Assembly: GCA_003343805.1 (NCBI GenBank)
Contig: QAKM01000004.1
Location: 1 to 7,177 of the forward strand
Reading direction: 5' to 3'
Length of the DNA: 7,177 nucleotides
From: Bacillota bacterium
GTDB taxonomy: Bacteria; Bacillota; Clostridia; Christensenellales; Borkfalkiaceae
The translations under genes and the position numbers were made by a program. The notes under the pieces were generated by a model. That model saw only the letters and a program-made list of their open reading frames with translations, was not told the DNA's origin and made no database searches. Below, piece by piece: positions 1-5,725 of this stretch (position 1 is its first letter; every line of letters begins with the position of its first letter).

Positions 1-16
1 ATAAAAACGCTTTCGG

Positions 17-856
17 CTATGTTACAAGTCCCTTTTCAAACAGCAGATCGGAAAGCGCCCCGAGCTCTGTGGGCGAAAGCGTCTCCCCCCGCGCGCCTTC
101 GGGAACGGCGGCCTCCGCCAAAATGCCCTTCGCGGCCTCGCGCGAAAGGCGGAACACGGCGATGAGGTTGTTTTCGAGCGTCTTTCGGCGGCTCAGAAAG
201 GCGGCGCGCACCGTCTCGCGGAAGGCCTTTTCGCTTTTCACTTCAAACCCGCCCGCCGTAAAGTCGGCGTGCACGACGGCGGAATCGACGTTGGGGCGGG
301 GCGTAAAGAGGGTGCGCGGCACGCTTCGGGTGATGCGGCAGCACCCTCTTCGGGCGATGGCGGCCGTCACGGCGCCGTAGTCCTCCGTCCCCTCACGCGC
401 ACAGAAGCGGCGGGCGACCTCCTCCTGCACCATCACGGTGAAGGAGAGGCAGCGCTCCCCCTCCTCGACAAAGCGCATGACGATGGGCGTCGTCACATAG
501 TAGGGAAGGTTGGCGACGACGCGGTACTCCCCGAGCTCGCTCTCAAGCGCGGAAAGATCGCACTTTGCAAAGTCCTGAAAGCGCACTTCGGTGTTTTCGC
601 AGCCCGCAAGCGTCTCTGCAAGGACGGGCTGTAAGCTCCTGTCGATCTCGAAGGAGACGACGCGCTTGGCCCGTTCCGAGAGGGCGCGCGTGAGCGCCCC
701 CGCGCCCGTGCCGATCTCGAGGACGGTGGTGTTCTCATCGACGCCCGCATCCGAGACGATGGCGCGAAGGAGGTTGGTATCGGTGAGAAAGTTCTGCCCG
801 AATTGTTTTTTGAAGGAGAAGCCGTGCTTTGAAAGCACGGAGCGGAGATCATCCAT
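17..856 (-). CDS. rsmA: 16S rRNA (adenine1518-N6/adenine1519-N6) dimethyltransferase RsmA (KsgA)
   Basis: Transfers four methyl groups from S-adenosylmethionine to two adjacent adenosines in the 3'-terminal hairpin of 16S rRNA, a late step of 30S subunit assembly. The 279-residue product has the family's usual length. Visible motifs are FGQNFL (19-24), the SAM-binding EIGTGAGAL (47-55), the acidic FEID at about 69-72, the catalytic NLPYY (116-120), FTPRPNVDSAVV (184-195) and the C-terminal FLSRRKTLENNL (220-231). The start at 854-856 is supported by GAGG on the transcript 6-8 nt upstream (GCGAGGAAAAAT before ATG). It is the last gene of the minus-strand cluster seen here, 395 nt after the radical SAM gene, with a terminator-like hairpin in the gap. 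I see no convincing own promoter in 857-920, so it may depend on readthrough. Loss of this enzyme is known to give kasugamycin resistance. Identification is secure. Confidence 0.97.
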   Translation of the reverse strand: MDDLRSVLSKHGFSFKKQFGQNFLTDTNLLRAIVSDAGVDENTTVLEIGTGAGALTRALSERAKRVVSFEIDRSLQPVLAETLAGCENTEVRFQDFAKCDLSALESELGEYRVVANLPYYVTTPIVMRFVEEGERCLSFTVMVQEEVARRFCAREGTEDYGAVTAAIARRGCCRITRSVPRTLFTPRPNVDSAVVHADFTAGGFEVKSEKAFRETVRAAFLSRRKTLENNLIAVFRLSREAAKGILAEAAVPEGARGETLSPTELGALSDLLFEKGLVT

Positions 857-919
857 ATTTTTCCTCGCATGACGGGCGAAGATCTGCCCATGCTGTGGTT
901 GCAGGCAGGACCTGCCCTA

Positions 920-972
920 CCAAAGAACAAGAGGGGCGGAAGGATCGCGCAAATACGGTCTTTCCGCCCCTC
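920..972 (-). terminator. Candidate intrinsic terminator between the radical SAM gene and rsmA
   Basis: GAGGGGCGGAAGGA (931-944) pairs with TCTTTCCGCCCCTC (959-972): 14 positions with a single mismatch and a 14-nt loop. Read on the minus strand the stem is followed by TTGTTCTTTGG, which suits a rho-independent terminator of the upstream cluster. On the plus strand the nearest T run (979-985) is 7 nt away and no plus gene ends here. If it works as a terminator, rsmA would get only partial readthrough from metG-tatD or would need a promoter I cannot find. Confidence 0.55.
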
Positions 973-989
973 CGACGTTATTTTTCGTT

Positions 990-1019
990 GACCATTTCTT
1001 GTCAGTTCAAGAAATGATC
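990..1019 (-). repeat. Stem-loop of repeat copy A
   Basis: GACCATTTCTTG (990-1001) pairs with CAAGAAATGATC (1008-1019) around the loop TCAGTT. In minus-strand RNA all 12 positions pair, one of them as a G-U wobble. The loop and lower stem are identical to the hairpin at 1211-1249, while the differing bases (CA opposite TG here, TT opposite AA there) change on both arms, so pairing is kept. No T tract follows, so termination is doubtful. Confidence 0.7.
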
Positions 1020-1064
1020 TCCGAGTTATCCATTGTTTATCATCTCCCGCACATACAGCGGGAT
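995..1064 (-). repeat. Direct repeat copy A: duplicated 3' end of the radical SAM gene plus hairpin
   Basis: These 70 bases match 1221-1290 at 62 of 70 positions by hand alignment. The unit covers the last 12 codons and stop of the radical SAM gene and most of the hairpin that follows it. Similarity stops abruptly at 1064/1290. The intact gene owns copy B, so copy A is the displaced one. Confidence 0.85.
1026..1064 (-). pseudogene. Remnant of the C-terminus of a TatD-associated radical SAM protein
   Basis: On the minus strand 1064-1026 reads IPLYVREMINNG then TAA, against IPLYVREMINNE then TAG at the true gene end. Of the six base differences in this coding part, five are silent (GTG/GTC, two in CGG/AGA, AAT/AAC, TAA/TAG), which means both versions diverged while the protein end was still selected. 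Upstream of the breakpoint the frame stays open to a TGA at 1140-1142, but the residues no longer resemble the radical SAM protein and no start signal is evident, so I take it as a non-functional tail. A short expressed peptide starting at 1085 or 1130 cannot be excluded. Confidence 0.65.
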
Positions 1065-1152
1065 AACATTTGCTTCCAAAATCATTCTGCAAGCAAGGTT
1101 GCCTTGCGCAGCAGGCCCCAATCTGCGCATACCTGCGGCTCACCGAGGTGAA

Positions 1153-1207
1153 TGCGCGGGCACTTCCATTGTTGCCATCTGCCCGCGCAGAGGGCGAGCA
1201 GCCCTCT
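1153..1207. repeat. Two adjacent perfect stem-loops
   Basis: TGCGCGGGCA (1153-1162) pairs perfectly with TGCCCGCGCA (1180-1189) around a 17-nt loop. AGAGGGC (1189-1195) pairs with GCCCTCT (1201-1207) around GAGCA. They abut the hairpin at 1211-1249, giving three consecutive stems directly downstream of the radical SAM gene. No T tract is attached to either, so they look more like repeat-element stems than terminators. Confidence 0.6.
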
Positions 1208-1210
1208 GAT

Positions 1211-1249
1211 CGGAAGATTTTTTCTTGTCAGTTCAAGAAAAAATCTCCG
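1211..1249 (-). terminator. Stem-loop directly after the radical SAM stop codon
   Basis: CGGAAGATTTTTTCTTG (1211-1227) pairs with CAAGAAAAAATCTCCG (1234-1249) around TCAGTT, with one bulged base. It begins two bases after the radical SAM stop on the transcript. The run of U lies inside the 5' arm, not after the 3' arm, so this is not a standard intrinsic terminator; it could protect the mRNA 3' end or be part of a repeat element. The same hairpin, with compensating changes, sits in repeat copy A. Confidence 0.5.
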
Positions 1250-1290
1250 AGCTATTCGTTGTTTATCATCTCTCTGACATACAGCGGGAT
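1221..1290 (-). repeat. Direct repeat copy B, overlapping the 3' end of the radical SAM gene
   Basis: Partner of 995-1064 (62 of 70 identical). It includes the last 12 codons and stop (1252-1290) and most of the hairpin behind them. The two copies are 226 bases apart, start to start, in the same orientation. Confidence 0.85.
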
Positions 1291-1848
1291 GCCCTCGCGG
1301 TCGGCAAGCGCCCGGCACTGTTCGACGCACTCCGTTCCGATGCAGTCCACGACGGAAAAACGGCAGGGGACGCCGCTCTTTTTGCAGTCGCGGGCAAAGA
1401 AGAGCACGCTGTCGAAGGCGACGTCGCGGTAGACGGGACGGCAGAGACGGTCGTACATCTTCTTGTCGGGCGCGTTCAGCGAAATATTGACAAGGTCGAT
1501 GACGCCCGCAAGCTGCGGCGTGATATCCCGCCCGTGGATGAGGTTGCCGTGGCCGTTGGTATTCAGGCGCGTTTTCCCGCCCCGCCGCTTGACGTGCGAG
1601 GCGATACAGAGCATCGCATCGAGGCGGTAGGTGGGTTCGCCGTAGCCGCAGAAGACCACTTCCTCATACTGCGTGGGATTGCCGATCTCCTTCACGACGT
1701 CTTCGACGGAGGGCTCGCTGTCCAGCCAGAGCGAATAGCCCTCGTACTGCGCGCTCTGATCGCGCACGCAGAACGTGCAGCGGTTGGTGCACCGATTGGT
1801 GAGATTGATATACAGATTGTTTCCGATTTGGTAGGTAAAGGTATTCAT
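1252..1848 (-). CDS. TatD family-associated radical SAM protein
   Basis: A 198-residue radical SAM enzyme of unknown substrate. The N-terminus LTNRCTNRCTFCVRD carries the CX3CX2C cluster motif (Cys20, Cys24, Cys27) that binds the 4Fe-4S cluster and S-adenosylmethionine; GYGEPTYR (68-75) is the SAM-binding GGE-like motif, and LNTNGHG (95-101) follows. There is no added C-terminal cluster domain. The sequence and the position directly behind tatD fit the small family known as TatD-linked radical SAM, whose reaction has not been established to my knowledge. The start at 1846-1848 lies 18 nt after the tatD stop, with only a poor Shine-Dalgarno, so translation probably depends on the upstream gene. 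Its last 12 codons are duplicated at 1026-1064. Family assignment is firm; function is open. Confidence 0.93.
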   Translation of the reverse strand: MNTFTYQIGNNLYINLTNRCTNRCTFCVRDQSAQYEGYSLWLDSEPSVEDVVKEIGNPTQYEEVVFCGYGEPTYRLDAMLCIASHVKRRGGKTRLNTNGHGNLIHGRDITPQLAGVIDLVNISLNAPDKKMYDRLCRPVYRDVAFDSVLFFARDCKKSGVPCRFSVVDCIGTECVEQCRALADREGIPLYVREMINNE

Positions 1849-1866
1849 CTTGTGTCTTAGCGCAAA

Positions 1867-2631
1867 TCACTTCGCCGCAAGTTTGTAAAAGAGCGTCTCC
1901 GCATTGCGGCGGACGACCGCTTGGATGTGCTCCTCGCCCACCCCCCGCACTTCGGCGAGCCGCCTCACAATGACGGGGATGTTGGCGGGGCTGTTCTTCT
2001 CCCCGCGGAAGGGGGAGAGATAGGGCGAGTCCGTCTCGGTGAGGAGCCGCTCCTCGGGGCAGGCAAGGGCGCTCTCCACGCTGCGGCGGCCGTTCTTGAA
2101 GCACACCGTGCCGCCGAAGGAAAAATACGCGCCGAGGGCAGAAAACTGACCCATCATCTCCTTCCCGTGCGAGTAGCAGTGCATGAGAAAGCCGTGTTTT
2201 AGAAGGGATGCGTGCTCCTTTAAGAGGGAGAGCATATCCGCCGCGCAGTCGCGCGAGTGGAGCTGCACGGGCAGGGAGAGGCTGTCTGCAAGTTCGAGCT
2301 GCGCCACAAACGCCGCCCTCTGCGCTTCCTTATCGGTATTCCCGTAATGATAGTCGAGGCCGATCTCCCCGACCGCAACGCACTTGGGATGGCGGGCGAG
2401 CGCTTCCAGCTCTTTGAGCCAATCGCGGGGCAAGTTCTCGAGCTCCGAAGGATGCACACCCGCCGTGAAGAAGGCGCCCTCGTGATTTTGGGCAAACTCC
2501 TTATGCCAAAGGCTGTGGGCGACGGTATCCCCCGCTAAAATGACGGTCGAAACGCCCGCCGCACCGATACGCTCCCATTCCTCGGGGAAGGAGTACCCCT
2601 CGCCCGCAAAGTGCGCGTGGACGTCGATCAT
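1867..2631 (-). CDS. tatD: TatD family metal-dependent hydrolase (DNase)
   Basis: A 254-residue TIM-barrel amidohydrolase-type nuclease; characterised TatD enzymes are 3'-5' exonucleases or DNases using divalent metals. The metal ligands are visible: VHAH with His5 and His7, VGEIGLDYH with Glu89, PVQLHSRD with His125, LMHCYSH with His151, and TETDSPY with Asp201. Length is usual for the family. The start ATG (2629-2631) overlaps the metG stop (2628-2630) as ATGA, so it is translationally coupled, and no separate strong Shine-Dalgarno is visible. The order metG-tatD is widely conserved in Firmicutes, and the next gene is the TatD-associated radical SAM protein, suggesting that the two act together. 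The true substrate in this organism cannot be read from the sequence. Confidence 0.95.
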   Translation of the reverse strand: MIDVHAHFAGEGYSFPEEWERIGAAGVSTVILAGDTVAHSLWHKEFAQNHEGAFFTAGVHPSELENLPRDWLKELEALARHPKCVAVGEIGLDYHYGNTDKEAQRAAFVAQLELADSLSLPVQLHSRDCAADMLSLLKEHASLLKHGFLMHCYSHGKEMMGQFSALGAYFSFGGTVCFKNGRRSVESALACPEERLLTETDSPYLSPFRGEKNSPANIPVIVRRLAEVRGVGEEHIQAVVRRNAETLFYKLAAK

Positions 2632-4646
2632 CGGATCTTCGCCCCGCTCTCCATGCTCTTTTCGGGGGAGAGAAGGGAGAGATTGCCCTCGCTGTCCTCG
2701 GCACAGAGGATCATGCCCTCCGACTTCACGCCGCAGAGCTTGACGGGCTTTAAGTTGGTGACGAGCACCACCTTCTTTCCCACCATCTCCTCGGGGGTAT
2801 AGTATTTTGCAATGCCGGAGACGACGGAGCGCACTTCTTCGCCCACTTTCACCGTTTCATGCAGCAGTTTTTCCGACTTCTTCACCTTCTCGCAGGCGAT
2901 GACCTCGCCCACGCGCAGCTCGATCTTCGCAAAGTCGTCGATGGTGATCTCGGGGAGTTTTTCCTCTTCGGCAGCATCCGGAGCCGCCGCAAGAGTTCCC
3001 CCGCTCTCTCCGGCAGGTGCGGTCCGGCCGTCCGGGGCAGGCGCGTTTTCGCGCGCATACTCCTCGCGCTGCGCCTTTTGGATGGCTTCCACCTTGGGCG
3101 CGACCTCCTTCCAGTCGAAGCGCGCAAAGAGGGGCTCGTCCTCTTCGGCGATCTGATTGCCGCTCGGGTACGCCCCGAACGAATCGCACTCTTCCAGGCT
3201 CTTTAAGGGCGCGTTCAGATAGGAAGCGATCTTCCCTGCGGTCTCGGGCAGGAAAGGGGCGAGCAGGCTCGCGCCCGTTAGGATGCTCTCGGTGAGGTTG
3301 TAAAGGACGGTCGCAAGGCGGTCCTTCTTCGTCTCGTCCTTTCCGAGCGCCCAGGGCATCGTCTCGTCGATGTACTTGTTGGCGCGGCGGAAGATGAGGA
3401 AGAGCTCGTTGAGGGCGTCCGCGATGCGGAAGTCCTCCATGCACGCCTCCACCCGTTCTCTCGCGCCCGTGACGACGGCTTTGAGTTCCTCATCGACGGG
3501 CTCCGAAACACCGGCATCCCGCACGACGCCGTCAAAATACTTGCGCGTCATGGCGAGGGTGCGGCGCACGAGGTTGCCGAGTGTATTGGCAAGGTCGGAA
3601 TTGACACGCTCGCAGACGAGCTCCCAGGTGATGGTGCCGTCGCCTTCGTAGGGCATCTCGTGGAGCACGAAGTAGCGCACGGCGTCCACGCCGAACACGG
3701 AAGCAAGGTCGTCCGCATAGATGACGTTCCCGCGCGATTTGCTCATCTTCTCGCCGCCCTGCAAGAGCCAGGGGTGGGCAAAGACGTGGTCGGGAAGAGG
3801 CTCGCCGAGCGCCATCAGGAAGATGGGCCAGTAGATGGTATGGAAGCGGGCGATGTCTTTTCCGATGACGTGCAGCTTTTCGGCATGGCGCCAGAATTCG
3901 TCGTAAAGGGGCGCGCTGCCGTCGGGGTCGTAGCCGAGCCCCGTGATGTAGTTGGTGAGGGCGTCCAGCCACACATAGACGACATGGCGGCTGTCGAAAT
4001 CGACGGGGATGCCCCACTTAAAAGTAGAGCGCGAGACGCACAGATCCTGCAAGCCCTTCTTTAAGAAGTTGTTCATCATCTCGTTCTTGCGGGAGACGGG
4101 GCGGATGAAATCGGGGTGCGACTCGATGTGCTTGATGAGCGCGTCCGCGTACTTCCCCATCTTGAAGAAGTACGCCTCTTCTTTGGCGCGTTTGACTTCG
4201 CGGCCGCAGTCGGGGCACTTGCCGTCTACAAGCTGGCTCTCCGTCCAGAAGCTCTCGCACGGGGTGCAGTACCAGCCCTCGTACTCGCCCTTGTAGATAT
4301 CGCCCTGTTCATAGAACTTTTTGAAGATCTTCTGCACCGTCCTGACGTGCTCGGGGTCGGTGGTGCGGATGAATTTATCGTACGAGGTGCCGACGCTGTC
4401 CCAGATGGAGCGGATGACGCCCGCAACGTTGTCGACGTATGCCTGCGGGGTGACGCCCGCCTTTTCCGCCTTCTCCTCGATCTTCTGGCCGTGCTCGTCC
4501 GTGCCCGTCTGGAAGCGGACGTTATAGCCCTGCATCCGCTTGAAGCGGACGATGGCGTCCGTCAGAATGGCCTCGTAGGTATTGCCGATGTGCGGCTTGC
4601 CCGAGGTATAGGCGATGGCCGTCGTTACATAATAATTGCCCTTCAT
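2628..4646 (-). CDS. metG: Methionyl-tRNA synthetase with C-terminal tRNA-binding domain
   Basis: Charges tRNA-Met with methionine using ATP; a dimeric, cytoplasmic class I enzyme. The 672-residue product has the HIGH-type signature HIGN (19-22), a zinc-binding knuckle with CTPC (127-130) and CPDC (144-147), and the KMSKS loop (300-304). The alpha-helical anticodon-binding domain covers roughly 345-520, with WALG at 432-435. An Ala/Pro-rich linker (about 533-562) joins a C-terminal EMAP/Trbp111-like OB fold (about 568-672, IELRVGEVIACEKV onward) that binds tRNA and dimerises. I start at 4644-4646 (MKGNYYVTTAIAYTSG) because GAGGAGAG lies just upstream. An in-frame ATG at 4739 would precede the predicted transcription start and add 31 non-homologous residues. 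The promoter is at 4731-4759. No T-box leader is present, since the 5' UTR is only about 80 nt. The stop overlaps tatD. Confidence 0.97.
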   Translation of the reverse strand: MKGNYYVTTAIAYTSGKPHIGNTYEAILTDAIVRFKRMQGYNVRFQTGTDEHGQKIEEKAEKAGVTPQAYVDNVAGVIRSIWDSVGTSYDKFIRTTDPEHVRTVQKIFKKFYEQGDIYKGEYEGWYCTPCESFWTESQLVDGKCPDCGREVKRAKEEAYFFKMGKYADALIKHIESHPDFIRPVSRKNEMMNNFLKKGLQDLCVSRSTFKWGIPVDFDSRHVVYVWLDALTNYITGLGYDPDGSAPLYDEFWRHAEKLHVIGKDIARFHTIYWPIFLMALGEPLPDHVFAHPWLLQGGEKMSKSRGNVIYADDLASVFGVDAVRYFVLHEMPYEGDGTITWELVCERVNSDLANTLGNLVRRTLAMTRKYFDGVVRDAGVSEPVDEELKAVVTGARERVEACMEDFRIADALNELFLIFRRANKYIDETMPWALGKDETKKDRLATVLYNLTESILTGASLLAPFLPETAGKIASYLNAPLKSLEECDSFGAYPSGNQIAEEDEPLFARFDWKEVAPKVEAIQKAQREEYARENAPAPDGRTAPAGESGGTLAAAPDAAEEEKLPEITIDDFAKIELRVGEVIACEKVKKSEKLLHETVKVGEEVRSVVSGIAKYYTPEEMVGKKVVLVTNLKPVKLCGVKSEGMILCAEDSEGNLSLLSPEKSMESGAKIR

Positions 4647-4651
4647 GATCC

Positions 4652-4661
4652 TCTCTCCTCG
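4652..4661 (-). promoter_or_regulatory. Ribosome binding site fixing the metG start
   Basis: The transcript reads GAGGAGAGAGGATC directly before the ATG at 4646. This purine-rich Shine-Dalgarno decides for the internal start over the in-frame ATG at 4739, which has no such site. Confidence 0.75.
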
Positions 4662-4730
4662 GCACGGACAACCGCCGCGCCTGAACGTCGTTCCCCCGCA
4701 GGAGCCCTGCGAAGATAGTTTTTCGCCTTC

Positions 4731-4759
4731 ATTATACACGCTTTCCGTAAAAATGTAAA
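4731..4759 (-). promoter_or_regulatory. Sigma-A promoter of the metG-tatD-radical SAM operon
   Basis: On the minus strand TTTACA (4759-4754), a 17-nt spacer and TATAAT (4736-4731) give a near-consensus housekeeping promoter; only one base of the -35 differs from TTGACA. Transcription should begin near 4724, leaving a leader of about 78 nt before the metG start. The leader contains a small hairpin, CGCAGGagcCCTGCG (4697-4711). Confidence 0.88.
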
Positions 4760-4976
4760 CTTATTTTACGCCTCGCGAGAGGGTGTCGAGCGCAGCGAGA
4801 CGGAGGGAGCTTTTGCCCATTCGTCTGCACTCCTTCCGTCAGCCCTTCGGGCTGCCACCTCCCTCGGCGAGGGAGGCAAGGAAGTTACCGTTTCCCCTTG
4901 GCTCCTCGTCGCCGCAAAACGTCTATGCGAGCCCGCCCCTGCCCTCCCTGTGTAAGGGGCGAGCAAATGCTTTCTT

Positions 4977-5001
4977 GTCAACGCCACGGTGTGGCGTTGA
5001 C
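4977..5001. repeat. Perfect 11-bp stem-loop within the repeat element
   Basis: GTCAACGCCAC and GTGGCGTTGAC enclose a 3-nt loop. The stem sits inside a wider inverted repeat GCAAATG/CATTTGC (4963-4969, 5002-5008). Its flanks share TTTCTTGTCA and CGTTGACCATTT with the radical SAM-rsmA intergenic region. Confidence 0.8.
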
Positions 5002-5014
5002 CATTTGCGAGCTT

Positions 5015-5043
5015 GGAAACGGCACATGGATCGTGCCGTTTCC
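5015..5043. repeat. Second perfect 11-bp stem-loop within the repeat element
   Basis: GGAAACGGCAC (5015-5025) and GTGCCGTTTCC (5033-5043) enclose a 7-nt loop, ATGGATC. It starts 14 bases after the previous stem and is followed within 8 bases by another (5051-5068). Confidence 0.8.
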
Positions 5044-5155
5044 TGACCGAGCGCGGTCTCTACCGCGCGAGACGGTGGCTTGCCAAAGGCAAGACGGAGG
5101 GGTTGTTAAACCCGATGATGAGACGGAGGGAGTAACAGAGCTCCCGCAAGGCGCT

Positions 5156-5713
5156 TCACCTTTGCTCCCACTCTTCCCGCAAAATGGCGCGGTGGACCAG
5201 ATCGCACCGCTCGCCCGTCGCGGTGAGCTTCCACGCCTTCCGCGCGGTCTCCTCGTACACAAACCCGCACTTTTCCATCACCCTGCCCGAGCCGACGTTC
5301 TCCTTCGCATGACACGCCTCGAGGCGGTAGAGCCCGCACTCTGCAAAGAGATAGTCCCTGACGCAGGCGAGCGCTTCCGTCATGATGCCCTGCCCCCAGA
5401 AGCGGCGGCAAAGGCAGTAGCCGAGGTCGGCGCAGTCCGTGCGCTTGTCGAGGCTATCCACCGAAATACTGCCGATGACCTCGCCCTCTTTCACGATCGC
5501 CCAATGAAAGACATCGGGCTTTTTTGCCTCCTCTTCCCACGCGGCAAGGAGCGCCCGCGTAAAAGCGATATCTTCGTGCGGCGTCCACGTCAGATATTTT
5601 GTGACGGCGGGATCCGTCATCCAATTTCTGTAACATTCCTCTGCATCGTCTGCGCGGAAGGGGCGTAAGAGCAGCCGCTCCGTCGTCAAAACCTTGCTGC
5701 CGAGTTCCTTCAT
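5156..5713 (-). CDS. GNAT family N-acetyltransferase, RimJ/RimL type
   Basis: A 185-residue acetyltransferase predicted to move the acetyl group of acetyl-CoA to an amine; the substrate (a protein N-terminus, an antibiotic or another metabolite) cannot be told. It opens with the family-typical TTERLLLRPFRADDAEE (10-26). The acetyl-CoA pyrophosphate loop is RRFWGQGIMTEA (103-114), and the C-terminal NVGSGRVMEKCGF (139-151) matches the conserved Asn-x-x-Ser...Glu-Lys-x-Gly-Phe block. The start at 5711-5713 is set by GGGAGG six bases upstream; a longer frame starting at 5785 would run through the terminator stem and is not credible. It has its own promoter (5856-5884), a leader with a 20-codon open frame, and an intrinsic terminator touching the ribosome binding site, so expression is probably controlled by attenuation. 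It is divergent from spmA and is followed by the hairpin-rich repeat. Confidence 0.92.
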   Translation of the reverse strand: MKELGSKVLTTERLLLRPFRADDAEECYRNWMTDPAVTKYLTWTPHEDIAFTRALLAAWEEEAKKPDVFHWAIVKEGEVIGSISVDSLDKRTDCADLGYCLCRRFWGQGIMTEALACVRDYLFAECGLYRLEACHAKENVGSGRVMEKCGFVYEETARKAWKLTATGERCDLVHRAILREEWEQR

Positions 5714-5719
5714 CTGATA

Positions 5720-5725
5720 CCTCCC
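5720..5725 (-). promoter_or_regulatory. Ribosome binding site of the GNAT gene
   Basis: GGGAGG on the transcript, six bases before the ATG at 5713. It lies only four bases past the terminator's T-rich tail, so terminator formation and access to this site are likely linked. Confidence 0.8.

Larger units (their letters stand above)
857..1251. other. Hairpin-rich intergenic region between rsmA and the radical SAM gene
   Basis: About 395 bases with no intact gene. From left to right (plus coordinates) it contains a 13-base near-palindrome GGCAGGACCTGCC (903-915), a strong GC-rich hairpin (931-972), a diverged copy of the radical SAM gene's 3' end with its hairpin (995-1064), GCAAGGttgCCTTGC near 1094-1108, a perfect 10-bp stem (1153-1162 with 1180-1189), a perfect 7-bp stem (1189-1195 with 1201-1207) and the hairpin directly after the radical SAM stop (1211-1249). 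In Bacillus subtilis this part of the cluster holds the ribonuclease M5 gene rnmV; I see no trace of it. The density of stems resembles the region 4771-5155 and suggests that repeat elements have collected here. Confidence 0.7.
4771..5155. repeat. Composite hairpin-rich repeat element between metG and the GNAT gene
   Basis: No gene is evident in these roughly 385 bases; instead there are consecutive stem-loops. GACGGAGGGAG (4799-4809) pairs with CTCCTTCCGTC (4830-4840). CAGCCCttcGGGCTG is at 4840-4854 and CCTCCCTCggcGAGGGAGG at 4858-4876. An 11-bp perfect stem with loop GGT (4977-5001) is flanked by GCAAATG (4963-4969) and CATTTGC (5002-5008). An 11-bp perfect stem GGAAACGGCAC/GTGCCGTTTCC is at 5015-5043, GCGCGGTctctACCGCGC at 5051-5068, CTTGCCaaaGGCAAG at 5079-5093, GGGTTgttaAACCC at 5100-5113, and GGGAG/CTCCC at 5128-5145. 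The motif (A/G)AGACGG(A/T)GG occurs at 4797, 5069, 5091 and 5120. It looks like a mosaic of REP-like non-coding repeats such as are common in gut Clostridia; no transposase or target duplication is seen. Long open frames crossing it on the plus strand are shadows. Confidence 0.7.

Noticed and set aside
857..1251. A tRNA or other canonical structured RNA gene in the hairpin-rich gap.
   Set aside because: No cloverleaf, GTTCGA-type T-arm or CCA end could be assembled; the stems are independent simple hairpins.
1225..1860. A 211-codon plus-strand open frame opposite the radical SAM gene.
   Set aside because: It mirrors the codon structure of the recognised minus-strand gene and has no family motifs.
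4660..4730. A possible T-box leader for metG.
   Set aside because: The leader is only about 78 nt, too short for a T-box, and I see no T-box sequence or specifier-type structure.
4647..4739. A 31-codon N-terminal extension of MetG from an in-frame ATG at 4739.
   Set aside because: It lies upstream of the predicted transcription start, lacks a ribosome binding site, and adds residues unlike any MetG; the ATG at 4646 has GAGGAGAG and the canonical N-terminus.
4771..5155. A CRISPR array or phage attachment site in the repeat-rich block.
   Set aside because: The repeated motif is short, irregularly spaced and part of hairpins, with no uniform spacers, and no cas or integrase gene is nearby.
4898..5668. 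A 256-codon plus-strand open frame across the hairpin repeat and antisense to the GNAT gene.
   Set aside because: GC-rich DNA gives long antisense frames; the product is low-complexity and the opposite strand holds a clear GNAT fold.
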